Positions 42,961 through 51,630 of a stretch of 64,000 bases of DNA are shown piece after piece. This DNA comes from a virus. A program made the translations under genes and the position numbers. Position 1 is the stretch's first letter. Every line of letters begins with the position of its first letter. The stretch is from IMG/VR virus record IMGVR_UViG_3300047552_000145, positions 17,267 through 81,266 of that record; one strand, 5' to 3'. The notes beneath the pieces were generated by a model. That model ran no database searches. It was not told the DNA's origin and worked only from the letters and a program-made list of their open reading frames with translations.

Positions 42961-44579
42961 TGAAAAACCAAATTAACTCTATCACGATTGTTGGCGGTGG
43001 AAGTTCTGGTTGGATGACAGCAGCAGCTATTTCTAAGCAACTCCCAGAAGTAAAATTAACATTGATTGAATCGCCAAACATTCCAATCATTGGAGTTGGA
43101 GAATCTACAATTGGTCATATTAATGAGTTCTTAAGTTTATTAGATCTCAAGGATGAGGATTGGATGCCTCACTGTAATGCAACTTATAAAACTTCTATCA
43201 AGTTCATTGACTTTAGAGAGAATCCAAAAGAAGAACCTCATAAGTTTCACTATCCATTTGGTATGTTTGATTTCACGGATAAACCAAGATCTATTATGGA
43301 TTGGTTTATCAACAAGGTACACAACCCAGAAATTGACAATTCAAACTTTGCAGAGTTCTTTCATGATTCAATCTTGATGACTGATAAGAACAAGCTAACA
43401 AAGAATGAAGATGGAAAGGTTCGAGGTTTTGATTTTAGAACCGACACTGCGTACCACATGGACGCCACAAAGTTTGGTATATTCTTACGAGATAAACTAT
43501 GCCTACCATCAGGTATGACACATATTCTCGATGATGTTACTGAGGTTAATAAAGACGAAAACGGTTACATTAAAACTATCTCCACAAAACAATCTGGTGA
43601 TCTACACGCTGATTTGTTCATTGACTGTACTGGTTTTAAATCTTTATTATTAGAACAAGCGATGGGTGTAGAGTTTGTGTCTTTTCACGATACCCTAATG
43701 AACGATAGTGCTATCGCTACTATCATCCCTTATATCGACAAAGATAAAGAGATGGAAAACTACACAAGTTGTACAGCGATTGAAGCTGGATGGGTTTGGA
43801 ATATTCCTCTATGGAATCGTATCGGCACTGGATATGTTTATTCTTCTAAGTTCGCCACTAAGGAAGAAGCCGAAGCGCAGTTTAGAAAACACTTAAAAAG
43901 CAACCGTATGATATTCCCAGACGCAGAACGTGCGGATACTTGCGAAGTGCGTCATATTAAAATCAAACATGGTGTTCATAAAAAGGCATGGGAAAAGAAC
44001 GTTATCGGTGTTGGTTTGTCTAATGGCTTTATTGAACCGCTAGAGTCGACAGGGTTGATGTTAACTCATGAGTGTATCACAAAGATTATTAGCCTGTTGA
44101 AGATGAGAAATCGAAATGTAACACGCTTTGATGTTGACACTTTCAATTACGCTTTTTATGAACAGATCTTAGGGTTTAAGGAATTTATCTCCCAGCACTA
44201 TGCGCTGTCGATGAGGAACGATACTCCATATTGGAAACATGTATCTGGTAATGTTGAGTATTCAAAGTCTATGACAGAATTTGTCCCAGCTATTCTAACA
44301 TCAAACCAAGACTTGGCTTCTAGGTTGTTTAGGTCTAGAGTATTTGATAACTCTTCAATGAGCGGCATCATCTATATCGCAGCGGGTATGGGTTATAACC
44401 CAATAGATTCTGCTAAGATTAAATACCAGAACTTAAAATATATGGAAACTGTTGATGGACAGAAAGAAGTGTATTCTAACTGGCTCTTACATAAAGAAGA
44501 AGTATTAAAACATATCGAAACTCTTGAGACTCACTATAAATTCCTTGCAAGAACTATTCATAAAACGGAAGAAGCATAA
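42957..44579 (+). CDS. Flavin-dependent tryptophan-halogenase-like enzyme (PrnA family)
   Basis: At 540 residues this matches PrnA-type halogenases, which use FADH2 and O2 to make hypochlorous acid (or HOBr) and pass it to a catalytic Lys next to the substrate. Signatures visible: the FAD-binding GGGSSG (13-18), GVGEST (46-51), Lys82 in SIKF (the PrnA Lys79 position), the diagnostic WxWxIP as W279-V-W281-N-I-P284, and FIEPLEST (358-365), the usual place of the second catalytic Glu. All key residues are present, so it is likely active. The substrate is unknown; a flavin reductase would have to come from the host or elsewhere in the phage. Translationally coupled to the upstream U32-like gene. 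Confidence 0.85.
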   Translation: MMKNQINSITIVGGGSSGWMTAAAISKQLPEVKLTLIESPNIPIIGVGESTIGHINEFLSLLDLKDEDWMPHCNATYKTSIKFIDFRENPKEEPHKFHYPFGMFDFTDKPRSIMDWFINKVHNPEIDNSNFAEFFHDSILMTDKNKLTKNEDGKVRGFDFRTDTAYHMDATKFGIFLRDKLCLPSGMTHILDDVTEVNKDENGYIKTISTKQSGDLHADLFIDCTGFKSLLLEQAMGVEFVSFHDTLMNDSAIATIIPYIDKDKEMENYTSCTAIEAGWVWNIPLWNRIGTGYVYSSKFATKEEAEAQFRKHLKSNRMIFPDAERADTCEVRHIKIKHGVHKKAWEKNVIGVGLSNGFIEPLESTGLMLTHECITKIISLLKMRNRNVTRFDVDTFNYAFYEQILGFKEFISQHYALSMRNDTPYWKHVSGNVEYSKSMTEFVPAILTSNQDLASRLFRSRVFDNSSMSGIIYIAAGMGYNPIDSAKIKYQNLKYMETVDGQKEVYSNWLLHKEEVLKHIETLETHYKFLARTIHKTEEA

Positions 44580-44582
44580 ATA
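44575..44582 (+). promoter_or_regulatory. Late promoter candidate CATAAATA before gp13
   Basis: The octamer overlaps the halogenase stop. Predicted start near 44588 gives a 22-base leader with GAGAAG before the ATG at 44610. Confidence 0.6.
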
Positions 44583-44609
44583 ATATATTAGCTAATAACC
44601 GAGAAGAAT

Positions 44610-45575
44610 ATGGCTGTCGCAACTAGAGAACAATTAAAACAATATGCGCTGCGAGCACTAGGTGCTCCAGTGCTAGAGATCAACGTGGACGATGTACAGT
44701 TAGAAGACCGTTTAGACGAAGCGTTAGATTACTGGAATTTATACCACTACGAGGGTGTAGAGCAGATGTATTTGAAGCACCGTATTCGTGCTTCTACTCT
44801 AAACCTTCAATCTAACAACGGTACAGACTTTGTGGTTGCTGAGGTTATCACTGGAGCTACTTCTGGCGCACAAGCCAAGGTTATTCTAGAATCTGGTAGT
44901 CAACCTGTCAACGGAAGTATCTATGTACGAAATGTAACTGGTACATTCGTTGCTGGAGAAACTATTACTGGTTCTTCTGGTCATACTGCTGTTCTTGCTG
45001 CAACCAATCCAGTCACTCTTGGCGAGTACGATCTAAAATACATTACAACACCAGACTACGTTTATGGTGTTACTAAAGTTTTAAATATTGGTCAAGCATC
45101 ATCGTCTAAAAATATCTTTGACTTACAATACCAACTTCGCTTAAACGACTTATACGACCTTACTTCTACATCTATCGTATATTATAAAACAGTGATGTCA
45201 CACTTGGCGATGCTTGACCTTGAATTAAACGGACACCCATTGTACCGTTTCAATCGTATGCAAAACCGTTTGTACCTTGATGTAAATTGGGAAACTGATA
45301 TCATTATTGGCGACTACGTTTTATTACAAGGATACCGTGCTATTAACCCAGCAGACTTCGCTAAAGTATTTGGCGAGCCTTGGTTGAAACACTATGTAAC
45401 TGCGCTATTTAAAAAGCAATGGGCAGTTAACATTAAGAAGTTCTCTGGTTTACAACTACCAGGTGGTGTTACTCTTGATGGTGATAAGCTATACGCTGAA
45501 GCTGTTAAAGAGATTGAAGATCTAGAAGACGAACTACGAACAAAATCAGCACCACTTGACTTCTTCTTGGGGTAA
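44610..45575 (+). CDS. 13: gp13 neck protein
   Basis: gp13 (321 residues; T4 309) forms the head-to-tail neck. It starts with REQLKQYALRALGAPVLEINVDDVQLEDRLDEALDYWNLYHYEGVEQMYLKH, the conserved gp13 N-terminus. Residues 70-130 contain a module VAEVITGATSGAQAKVILESG...FVAGETITGSSGHTAVL that also occurs, with variation, in the giant DUF4815 protein. Near the end, WLKHYVTALFKKQWAVNIKKFSGLQLPGGVTL matches the gp13 family. It is followed directly by gp14, with a gap of three bases. Confidence 0.9.
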   Translation: MAVATREQLKQYALRALGAPVLEINVDDVQLEDRLDEALDYWNLYHYEGVEQMYLKHRIRASTLNLQSNNGTDFVVAEVITGATSGAQAKVILESGSQPVNGSIYVRNVTGTFVAGETITGSSGHTAVLAATNPVTLGEYDLKYITTPDYVYGVTKVLNIGQASSSKNIFDLQYQLRLNDLYDLTSTSIVYYKTVMSHLAMLDLELNGHPLYRFNRMQNRLYLDVNWETDIIIGDYVLLQGYRAINPADFAKVFGEPWLKHYVTALFKKQWAVNIKKFSGLQLPGGVTLDGDKLYAEAVKEIEDLEDELRTKSAPLDFFLG

Positions 45576-45578
45576 TAC

Positions 45579-46238
45579 ATGGCAACTAATCCATACTTCA
45601 CCCAAGGGACAACAAGAGAACAAGATCTCATCGAGGAGATCATCATTGAGTCTTTGAAGATCTACGGTAAAGACTTCTTATACATTCCTCGCACTCAGGT
45701 ATCAACAGACCGTATCTTCGGCGAAGATCGTTTGAGTAAATTCGAGCACGCTTATCCAATTGAGATGTACTTTGATAACATTGAGAGTTTAGCGGGTCAG
45801 GGTGCTATGATTCAAAAGTTCGGTTTACTAATGGATCAGTCTGCAACTCTAACAGTTGCCCGTAAACGATGGACAGATTTAATCGGTGTGCACGGTACAA
45901 CATATCTTCCAAACAGACCAAACGAAGGTGATTTGATTTATTACCCTTTAACTAAAGGTTTGTTTGAAATCAAGTTCGTTAAACACCAAGAGCCTTTTTA
46001 TCAACTAGGTCGTTTGTATACTTACAAACTCGACGTTGAATTATATCAATACTCTTCTGAGAAAATTGATACAGGTATTGCTGATATTGATACGTTTGAA
46101 ACTCTCAAGTCTTTCGACGTGGCAATCAACCCTCAAGTTGAAGACGCTACTGGTTTCGCAGACAACCAAACATTCAAAGATAAGGCTGTTTCTGAAAATG
46201 CGGTGTTCAATGAGAACAATCCATTTGGAGAAGTTTAA
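45579..46238 (+). CDS. 14: gp14 neck protein
   Basis: The 219-residue product is close to T4 gp14 (256). Its N-terminal TTREQDLIEEIIIESLKIYGKDFLYIPR segment and GEDRLSKFEHAYPIEMYFDNIESLAGQG are the family hallmark, and the middle RKRWTDLIGVHGTTYLPNRPNEGDLIYYPLTKGLFEIKFVKHQEPFYQLGRLYTYKLDVELYQYSSEKI is well conserved. It assembles with gp13 at the neck and connects to the tail terminator gp15, with which its coding region overlaps (TAATG). Confidence 0.9.
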   Translation: MATNPYFTQGTTREQDLIEEIIIESLKIYGKDFLYIPRTQVSTDRIFGEDRLSKFEHAYPIEMYFDNIESLAGQGAMIQKFGLLMDQSATLTVARKRWTDLIGVHGTTYLPNRPNEGDLIYYPLTKGLFEIKFVKHQEPFYQLGRLYTYKLDVELYQYSSEKIDTGIADIDTFETLKSFDVAINPQVEDATGFADNQTFKDKAVSENAVFNENNPFGEV

Positions 46239-47008
46239 TGTTAAATAATAGCGTATTTTATCACGGTATTGTTAGGAAATGTATTATCGGATTCGGTCGT
46301 CTGTTTTCTAACATCTATATTGACCGCAAAGAAGATGACCCAGTAAATGGTCCAACTGTTCAGAGATTACACGTTCCATTGTCTTATGCGCCGAAGGAAA
46401 AATGGTTAGTTCGTTTGGATGAAGATCCAACATTAGAGAACCACACGCTGACTTCTCTACCTAGAATGTCATTTGAAATTATCGCATACACTTACGATTC
46501 TTTGCGTAAGGTTAACCGTATGCAATATATGAAGAACGATGCCGCAGTTGCTAATGGCGATACATCTACATCTATTGTAAGAACTCCAGTCCCATACAAC
46601 ATTGATATGTCGTTGTACATCGTTACAAAGACACAAGAAGACGCCCTTCAGATTATCGAACAAATCCTTCCTTGGTTTACCCCAGAATATTCTATGACCA
46701 TTAATGCCGTAGATGATATGGGTATTACTTTGGATGTGCCAGTTGTTCTGAACTCAGTTATTGTTTCTGACGAATTTGAAGGTACGTTCCAACAAAGACG
46801 TTTTGTTATTCACACTATTAACTTCCAAATGAAAGTTTCTATGTTTGGTCCAGTTTCTCAACAAGGTGTTATCCTTCAAGCTGATGCTGGTTTAGGTATT
46901 AATACTGCTCCAGCAACTCCAATCGACGCCACATATCGCGCAACTGGAGAGTTTGGTCCAAACGGCGAACAGATAATCACTTCTGATGGATGGATTAACG
47001 AACTCTAA
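46238..47008 (+). CDS. 15: gp15 tail sheath stabiliser / terminator
   Basis: The 256-residue protein resembles T4 gp15 (272), which caps the tail and joins it to the neck. Typical parts: NSVFYHGIVRKCIIGFGRLFSNIYI, QRLHVPLSYAPKEKWLVRLDEDP, LPRMSFEIIAYTYDSLRKVNRMQYM and VPYNIDMSLYIVTKTQEDALQIIEQILPWFTPEY. gp15 is followed by large terminase, as in T4 (gp16 excepted). It starts in overlap with the gp14 stop. Confidence 0.9.
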   Translation: MLNNSVFYHGIVRKCIIGFGRLFSNIYIDRKEDDPVNGPTVQRLHVPLSYAPKEKWLVRLDEDPTLENHTLTSLPRMSFEIIAYTYDSLRKVNRMQYMKNDAAVANGDTSTSIVRTPVPYNIDMSLYIVTKTQEDALQIIEQILPWFTPEYSMTINAVDDMGITLDVPVVLNSVIVSDEFEGTFQQRRFVIHTINFQMKVSMFGPVSQQGVILQADAGLGINTAPATPIDATYRATGEFGPNGEQIITSDGWINEL

Positions 47009-47014
47009 TAAATT

Positions 47015-48592
47015 ATGGCTGAAATTTATAATAGTAATGCGAACTTAAAAGCTGCTGGTATTACCTTTCAATTTACTCCTGACCAAGTTCAGGAGTATGT
47101 TAAGTGCTCTCAAGACCCAATCTACTTCATTGAAAACTACTGTTACATCGTTACGCTTGACTATGGTTTAAAGTTATTCAAGTTATATGATTGTCAAAAG
47201 AAGAAGATTGACATCATTCATAATAACCGTCGTGTTATTCTAATGGAAGGTCGTCAGCAAGGTAAGACGACTTCTTCCGCAGCGTACATTCTCTGGTACA
47301 CCCTATTCCAAGCTAACAAACAAGTGGCTATCTTGGCTAACAAAGCTGCAGCCGCACGTGAAGTTTTGGATCGTTATCAGACAATGTATGAACACTTACC
47401 TAAGTGGATGCAACAAGGTGTTACTGGTTGGAACAAGGGTGATATTGAACTAGAAAACGGCTCAAAAGTATTCACCGCTGCTACAGGTAAGTCTGGTATT
47501 CGTGGTAAGTCTGTTAACATGTTGTACGTTGACGAAGCTGCGATTATTCCAAACAACGTTGCCGAAGAATTCTTTACTGCGGTTTACCCAACTATTTCTG
47601 CTGGTCAAACTACTAAGATTCTTCTATCATCCACTCCACTGGGTTACAACCACTTCTGGCGTTTCTGGAACGATGCTGAGAACGACCGTAACGGATTCGT
47701 TCCGCTGTTTATCCCTTATTGGGAAATCCCAGGTCGCGACGCTGCGTGGGCTGAAGAACAAAAGCGTATGCTTGGTGAACTCAAGTTCAACCAAGAGGTT
47801 TTATGTAACTTCCTAGGTTCTAGTCTAACCCTAATCCGTGCCGACGTTATCGCTAAGATGACAGTTGATCAACCTATCCTAAGCAAGGATGGTTTAGACG
47901 TATTTGAGAGACCACAAAAGAACCACACATATTGTGGTGTTATTGATATTGCAGCTGGCGTTGAGGGCGACTCTTCAACTATCCAAATGATTGATATTAC
48001 GGAAACACCATATCGAATCGTGGCTAAGTATAGACGAAATGATATTACACCATTGTTGTTCCCGTCAGTAATCTTCAAAGTAGCTTCTGAATACAACAAC
48101 GCATTTATCCTGATTGAAACAAACGTTTCTGATCAGGTTGCTCAGATTATGCACCAAGAACTAGAATATGAGAATATTCTTATGGTTTCAAGAGCCAACG
48201 GTGTTCAGGCTATCGGTGGTGGTTTCGGTGGACAGAAGTCTCAGTTAGGTGTTAATACTGACAAACGTGTTAAGCGTATCGGATGCCATAACTTCAAAGC
48301 TATGGTTGAAGAAGATAAACTTCTTATCACAGACCCAGACACTATTTCTGAAATCTCTACATTTATTGAAAAACGTGGCTCTTATGAAGCTGACGAAGGG
48401 TATCATGATGACTTGGTTATGCCTTTAGTTCTGTTTGGTTGGCTGACAACTCAGTCTTATTTCAAAGAACTAAATAACATTAATATGCGCAAGATTATGT
48501 ATGAAAAGCAAATTAAGGCTATCGAAGAAGATTTGACTCCATTTGGATTCTATGATGACGGTAAACCTGAAGCCGATCCTTTGAACTTTTGA
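47015..48592 (+). CDS. 17: gp17 terminase large subunit
   Basis: The packaging motor ATPase/nuclease; 525 residues (T4 610). Walker A is MEGRQQGKTTSS (around residues 77-88), Walker B is NMLYVDEAAI (around 165-174), and the motif III region STPLGYNHFW is present. The C-terminal RNase H-like nuclease has GVIDIAAGVEGDSS near residue 309 and EGYHDDLVMPLVL near residue 466, which supply the metal-binding Asp residues. No intein or intron interrupts the gene. Its partner gp16 is on the opposite strand near 4.6 kb. Confidence 0.97.
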   Translation: MAEIYNSNANLKAAGITFQFTPDQVQEYVKCSQDPIYFIENYCYIVTLDYGLKLFKLYDCQKKKIDIIHNNRRVILMEGRQQGKTTSSAAYILWYTLFQANKQVAILANKAAAAREVLDRYQTMYEHLPKWMQQGVTGWNKGDIELENGSKVFTAATGKSGIRGKSVNMLYVDEAAIIPNNVAEEFFTAVYPTISAGQTTKILLSSTPLGYNHFWRFWNDAENDRNGFVPLFIPYWEIPGRDAAWAEEQKRMLGELKFNQEVLCNFLGSSLTLIRADVIAKMTVDQPILSKDGLDVFERPQKNHTYCGVIDIAAGVEGDSSTIQMIDITETPYRIVAKYRRNDITPLLFPSVIFKVASEYNNAFILIETNVSDQVAQIMHQELEYENILMVSRANGVQAIGGGFGGQKSQLGVNTDKRVKRIGCHNFKAMVEEDKLLITDPDTISEISTFIEKRGSYEADEGYHDDLVMPLVLFGWLTTQSYFKELNNINMRKIMYEKQIKAIEEDLTPFGFYDDGKPEADPLNF

Positions 48593-48608
48593 CTGAAAAC
48601 AACTAAAA

Positions 48609-48616
48609 ACTAAATA
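48609..48616 (+). promoter_or_regulatory. Late promoter candidate ACTAAATA before gp18
   Basis: Predicted start near 48622. The transcript would open directly with a stem-loop and carry AAGGAG before the sheath ATG at 48669. Confidence 0.65.
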
Positions 48617-48622
48617 AATTCG

Positions 48623-48639
48623 TAGACAGTTTTTGTCTA
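48623..48639 (+). promoter_or_regulatory. 5'-terminal hairpin of the gp18 transcript
   Basis: TAGACA (48623-48628) pairs with TGTCTA (48634-48639) around a GTTTT loop. It would begin one base after the predicted transcription start. A 5'-end hairpin protects some bacterial and phage mRNAs from RNase E; that effect here is inferred. Confidence 0.55.
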
Positions 48640-48668
48640 GGCAATCATTATAAACAAGGAGAACAACA

Positions 48669-51584
48669 ATGCCGTTTCAATTATCTCCAGGCGTTGCAGT
48701 CGTAGAAAAAGACTTTACTTCTATCGTTCCTGCCGTAGCAACCTCCATCGGTGCGTTTGCTGGTCAGTTCGACTGGGGTCCAGTTTTGGAGCCAATCACA
48801 ATTACCTCAGAAGATGAGCTAGTTCGTCGTTTTGGTACACCAAACAACAATAACTTCCAGTCTTTCTTTACAGCTGCTAACTTCCTATCTTATTCTAATA
48901 ACCTACTATTAGTTCGTCAACAAACTACTAACATGAAGAACGCTGTTGTTACTCCAACAGGATCTATTTCTTCAATTACAGTAGTTAATGCTGGTACTGG
49001 TTATGATTCATTAGGTTCTGCACCAAGCGTACAAGTTTTAACAGAAGGTTTAATTGCTACTGTTACTGTTACTAACCAAGGCGCAGGATACGTGTCAGAC
49101 ATTGACACATTCCCAACAGTAGAAATTAGCGACCCAACTGGTTCTGGTGCTATCTTAGAAGCAAACGTTTCTAATGGTAAGATTATGTCTATTGACATCA
49201 TCGCCCCAGGAGCAGGGTATACAAACCCAACGCTTACTATCACTGGCGGACAAGGTGCTGGTGCAACTGCAACTGCAACTGTTAAAAACGTTCAAGAACC
49301 AGGTGGCGTTCAACCTGTGGTTCAAGCTGTTCTTTCTGGCGGCGCAATCACTGCTGTTAACTTATCTTCTGGTGGTACTGGTTATACTTCTGTGCCAACT
49401 GTTAGCATTATTGCAGCTCAAGGTGATACTGGTAATGGTGCAACTGCAACTGCAGTTCTTTCTGGATCTCCGATTACTGCCGTTAGCGTAACTTCTTCTG
49501 GTTCTAATTATAGCTCCCCAACTGTTAGTTTTACTGGTGGTGCTGGTTCTGGCGCTGCAGCAACTGCAGTTCTTTCTGGTCCAGTTTCTTCTATCACATT
49601 GATCAACGCAGGTTCTGGTTATACAACTGCTCCTACTATTTCCATCTCTGGTGGTGGTGGTACTGGCGCAACTGCTGTTGCAACAACAGACGGTAATGAG
49701 ATTACTTCTATCTCTATCGTTTCTGGTGGTACTGGTTATACTTCTGAACCAACTGTTACAATTACAGGCGGCGGTGGTACTGGCGCAGTTGCTGACTCTG
49801 TTGTAGATTACAACGTGATCAAATCTATCACTATCACTGCTGGTGGTACTGGTTATACTTCTGCTCCAACTGTAACTATCACTGACTCTACTGGTTCTGG
49901 CGCAACTGCAACTGCAACTGTTGGTACTAGCTCTATTGCTTCTATCTCTATTGCTACTGGTGGTACTGGTTATAAAAATTTCCCAACTGTTACTATCTCT
50001 GGTGGTGGCGGTTCTGGAGCTGCTGTTGGTTCAGTTACTCTTGGTTCTTCTTCTATTACATCTTTTGTTGTAACAGAAGGTGGTACTGGTCTTTCTGGTG
50101 CACCATCAATTCTAATTGAAGATGCTGCTTCCGAAAATGGTGTAACTGCTATTGCTACTGCAAACATCACTACTGCTGGTGTTGCTATCCTTAACGGTCA
50201 ATTCTACTCTGCTAACTTTATTAACGGTGGTGGTGTTACTGGTGAGTGGGCTGCTAAGTATCCAGGCAAACTAGGTAACTCCCTAAAAGTTTCTATGGCT
50301 GACCGCGACACTTATGCAACTTGGGCTTACAAAGATGAGTTCGACGCTGCTCCAGGAACATCTGAAGGTGCTGCGGTTATCGGTGGTTCTAACGATGAAA
50401 TGCACATCATCGTTATTGACGAAAAGGGTTATATCTCTGGCGTTGAGAACGCTGTACTAGAAAAGTTCGCATTCGTATCTAAGGCTTCTGATAATAAGAA
50501 ACCAGACGGTACAAACAACTACTACAAAGACGTTATCAACGGTCGCTCTGAGTGGTTGTGGTGGACTGATCACACTGATATGGTTGTTGGTGGTTATGAA
50601 GATAACAACTGGGGTACTGTAATGGCTGGAACTGCGTTCAAGTCTATGACTTCTCCTCTAACACAGTCTCTATCTGGTGGTATCGACGATAACTCTTCAA
50701 CTGACGGTCAAAAGATGGCTGCATACGAGTTGTTCTCTAACGCTACTCTATATGACGTTAGCTTGATCATGATGGGTAAAGCAAATGCAACTGTTGTTAA
50801 CTATGTTATCGACAACGTTGCTCTAACTCGTCTAGACGCTGTTGTATTCATCTCTCCAGAAGATGTTGAATCTGGCGAAGTTATTATTGGCGATGGCGCA
50901 GCTTCAGTCAACAAGATTATCGACTTCCGTAACGAATTGGGTTCTAACTCTTACTCTGTAATGGATTCTGGTTATAAGTACCAGTATGACCGCTACAATG
51001 ACGTGTATCGTTGGGTTCCATTGAACGGTGACATCGCTGGTCTGTGTGCTCGTACTGACTACACTAACGATCCATGGTGGTCTCCAGGTGGTCTAAACCG
51101 TGGTCAGATCAAGAACGTTGTTCGCTTGTCTTGCAACCCTAACCAAACAATGCGCGATAACCTGTATCGTAACTCTGTTAACCCAGTTGTTACTTTCCCA
51201 GGTCAAGGTACTGTGTTGTTCGGTGATAAGACTCTATTGGCTAAACCAAGTGCTTTCGACCGTATCAACGTTCGTCGCTTGTTTATCGTTCTTGAGAAGT
51301 CTATCGCGACTGCTGCTAAGTATCAGTTGTTCGAATTTAACGATGCGTTCACTCGTGGTCAGTTCAAGAACCTAATTGAACCGTTCCTACGTGACGTACA
51401 AGGTCGTCGTGGTATTACCGACTTCCTAGTTAAGTGTGATGAGTCTAACAACAGTGGTGAAGTTATCGACCGTAACGAATTCGTTGCCGACATCTTCGTT
51501 AAACCAACTCGTTCTATCAACTTTATTACTCTTAACTTCGTGGCTGCTCGTTCTGCTATTGCCTTCAGCGAGCTAGGTGGCTAA
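48669..51584 (+). CDS. 18: gp18 tail sheath with an inserted ten-fold glycine-rich repeat domain
   Basis: This is the contractile sheath protein. Residues 1-95 (MPFQLSPGVAVVEKDFTSIVPAVATSIGAFAGQFDWGP, LLLVRQQ) and 510-971 (KYPGKLGNSLKVSM, AVFISPEDVESGEV, FVVA-type ends: NEFVADIFVKPTRSINFITLNFVAARS) are regular gp18 sequence; T4 gp18 has 659 residues. Residues 100-500 are ten tandem units of a 38-44 residue repeat (GGTGYTSxPTVTITGGGGTGATATA). The insertion lies at the position of the protruding domain of T4 gp18, so the repeats would project from the sheath surface. AAGGAG precedes the ATG. Confidence 0.95.
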   Translation: MPFQLSPGVAVVEKDFTSIVPAVATSIGAFAGQFDWGPVLEPITITSEDELVRRFGTPNNNNFQSFFTAANFLSYSNNLLLVRQQTTNMKNAVVTPTGSISSITVVNAGTGYDSLGSAPSVQVLTEGLIATVTVTNQGAGYVSDIDTFPTVEISDPTGSGAILEANVSNGKIMSIDIIAPGAGYTNPTLTITGGQGAGATATATVKNVQEPGGVQPVVQAVLSGGAITAVNLSSGGTGYTSVPTVSIIAAQGDTGNGATATAVLSGSPITAVSVTSSGSNYSSPTVSFTGGAGSGAAATAVLSGPVSSITLINAGSGYTTAPTISISGGGGTGATAVATTDGNEITSISIVSGGTGYTSEPTVTITGGGGTGAVADSVVDYNVIKSITITAGGTGYTSAPTVTITDSTGSGATATATVGTSSIASISIATGGTGYKNFPTVTISGGGGSGAAVGSVTLGSSSITSFVVTEGGTGLSGAPSILIEDAASENGVTAIATANITTAGVAILNGQFYSANFINGGGVTGEWAAKYPGKLGNSLKVSMADRDTYATWAYKDEFDAAPGTSEGAAVIGGSNDEMHIIVIDEKGYISGVENAVLEKFAFVSKASDNKKPDGTNNYYKDVINGRSEWLWWTDHTDMVVGGYEDNNWGTVMAGTAFKSMTSPLTQSLSGGIDDNSSTDGQKMAAYELFSNATLYDVSLIMMGKANATVVNYVIDNVALTRLDAVVFISPEDVESGEVIIGDGAASVNKIIDFRNELGSNSYSVMDSGYKYQYDRYNDVYRWVPLNGDIAGLCARTDYTNDPWWSPGGLNRGQIKNVVRLSCNPNQTMRDNLYRNSVNPVVTFPGQGTVLFGDKTLLAKPSAFDRINVRRLFIVLEKSIATAAKYQLFEFNDAFTRGQFKNLIEPFLRDVQGRRGITDFLVKCDESNNSGEVIDRNEFVADIFVKPTRSINFITLNFVAARSAIAFSELGG
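48966..50169 (+). repeat. Tandem repeats in gp18, ten units of 38-44 residues
   Basis: Unit starts can be followed by the Y-containing core at residues 108, 138, 181, 236, 278, 315, 354, 393, 432 and 472 (GTGYDS, GAGYVS, GAGYTN, GTGYTS, GSNYSS, GSGYTT, GTGYTS, GTGYTS, GTGYKN, GTGLSG). Several units are also very similar in DNA (for example near 49370, 49724 and 49841), which points to recent duplications within the gene. Confidence 0.9.
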
Positions 51585-51592
51585 TAATAGAT

Positions 51593-51616
51593 GAGGGGAA
51601 GAAATTCCCCTCGTTT
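51593..51616 (+). terminator. Intrinsic terminator-like hairpin after gp18
   Basis: GAGGGGAA (51593-51600) pairs with TTCCCCTC (51605-51612) around GAAA, followed by GTTT. The stem is strong; the U tract is short, so termination may be partial. Confidence 0.7.
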
Positions 51617-51622
51617 ATAACG

Positions 51623-51630
51623 AATAAATA
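51623..51630 (+). promoter_or_regulatory. Late promoter candidate AATAAATA before gp19
   Basis: Predicted start near 51636 gives a 19-base leader with AAGGAG before the gp19 ATG at 51655, just after a terminator, allowing gp19 to be expressed on its own. Confidence 0.6.

Noticed and set aside
47015-48592. Intein or intron in the terminase, or in gp23, gp20 and UvsW
   Set aside because: The genes run uninterrupted with conserved motifs at expected spacing; no homing endonuclease motif (LAGLIDADG, GIY-YIG, HNH) was found.
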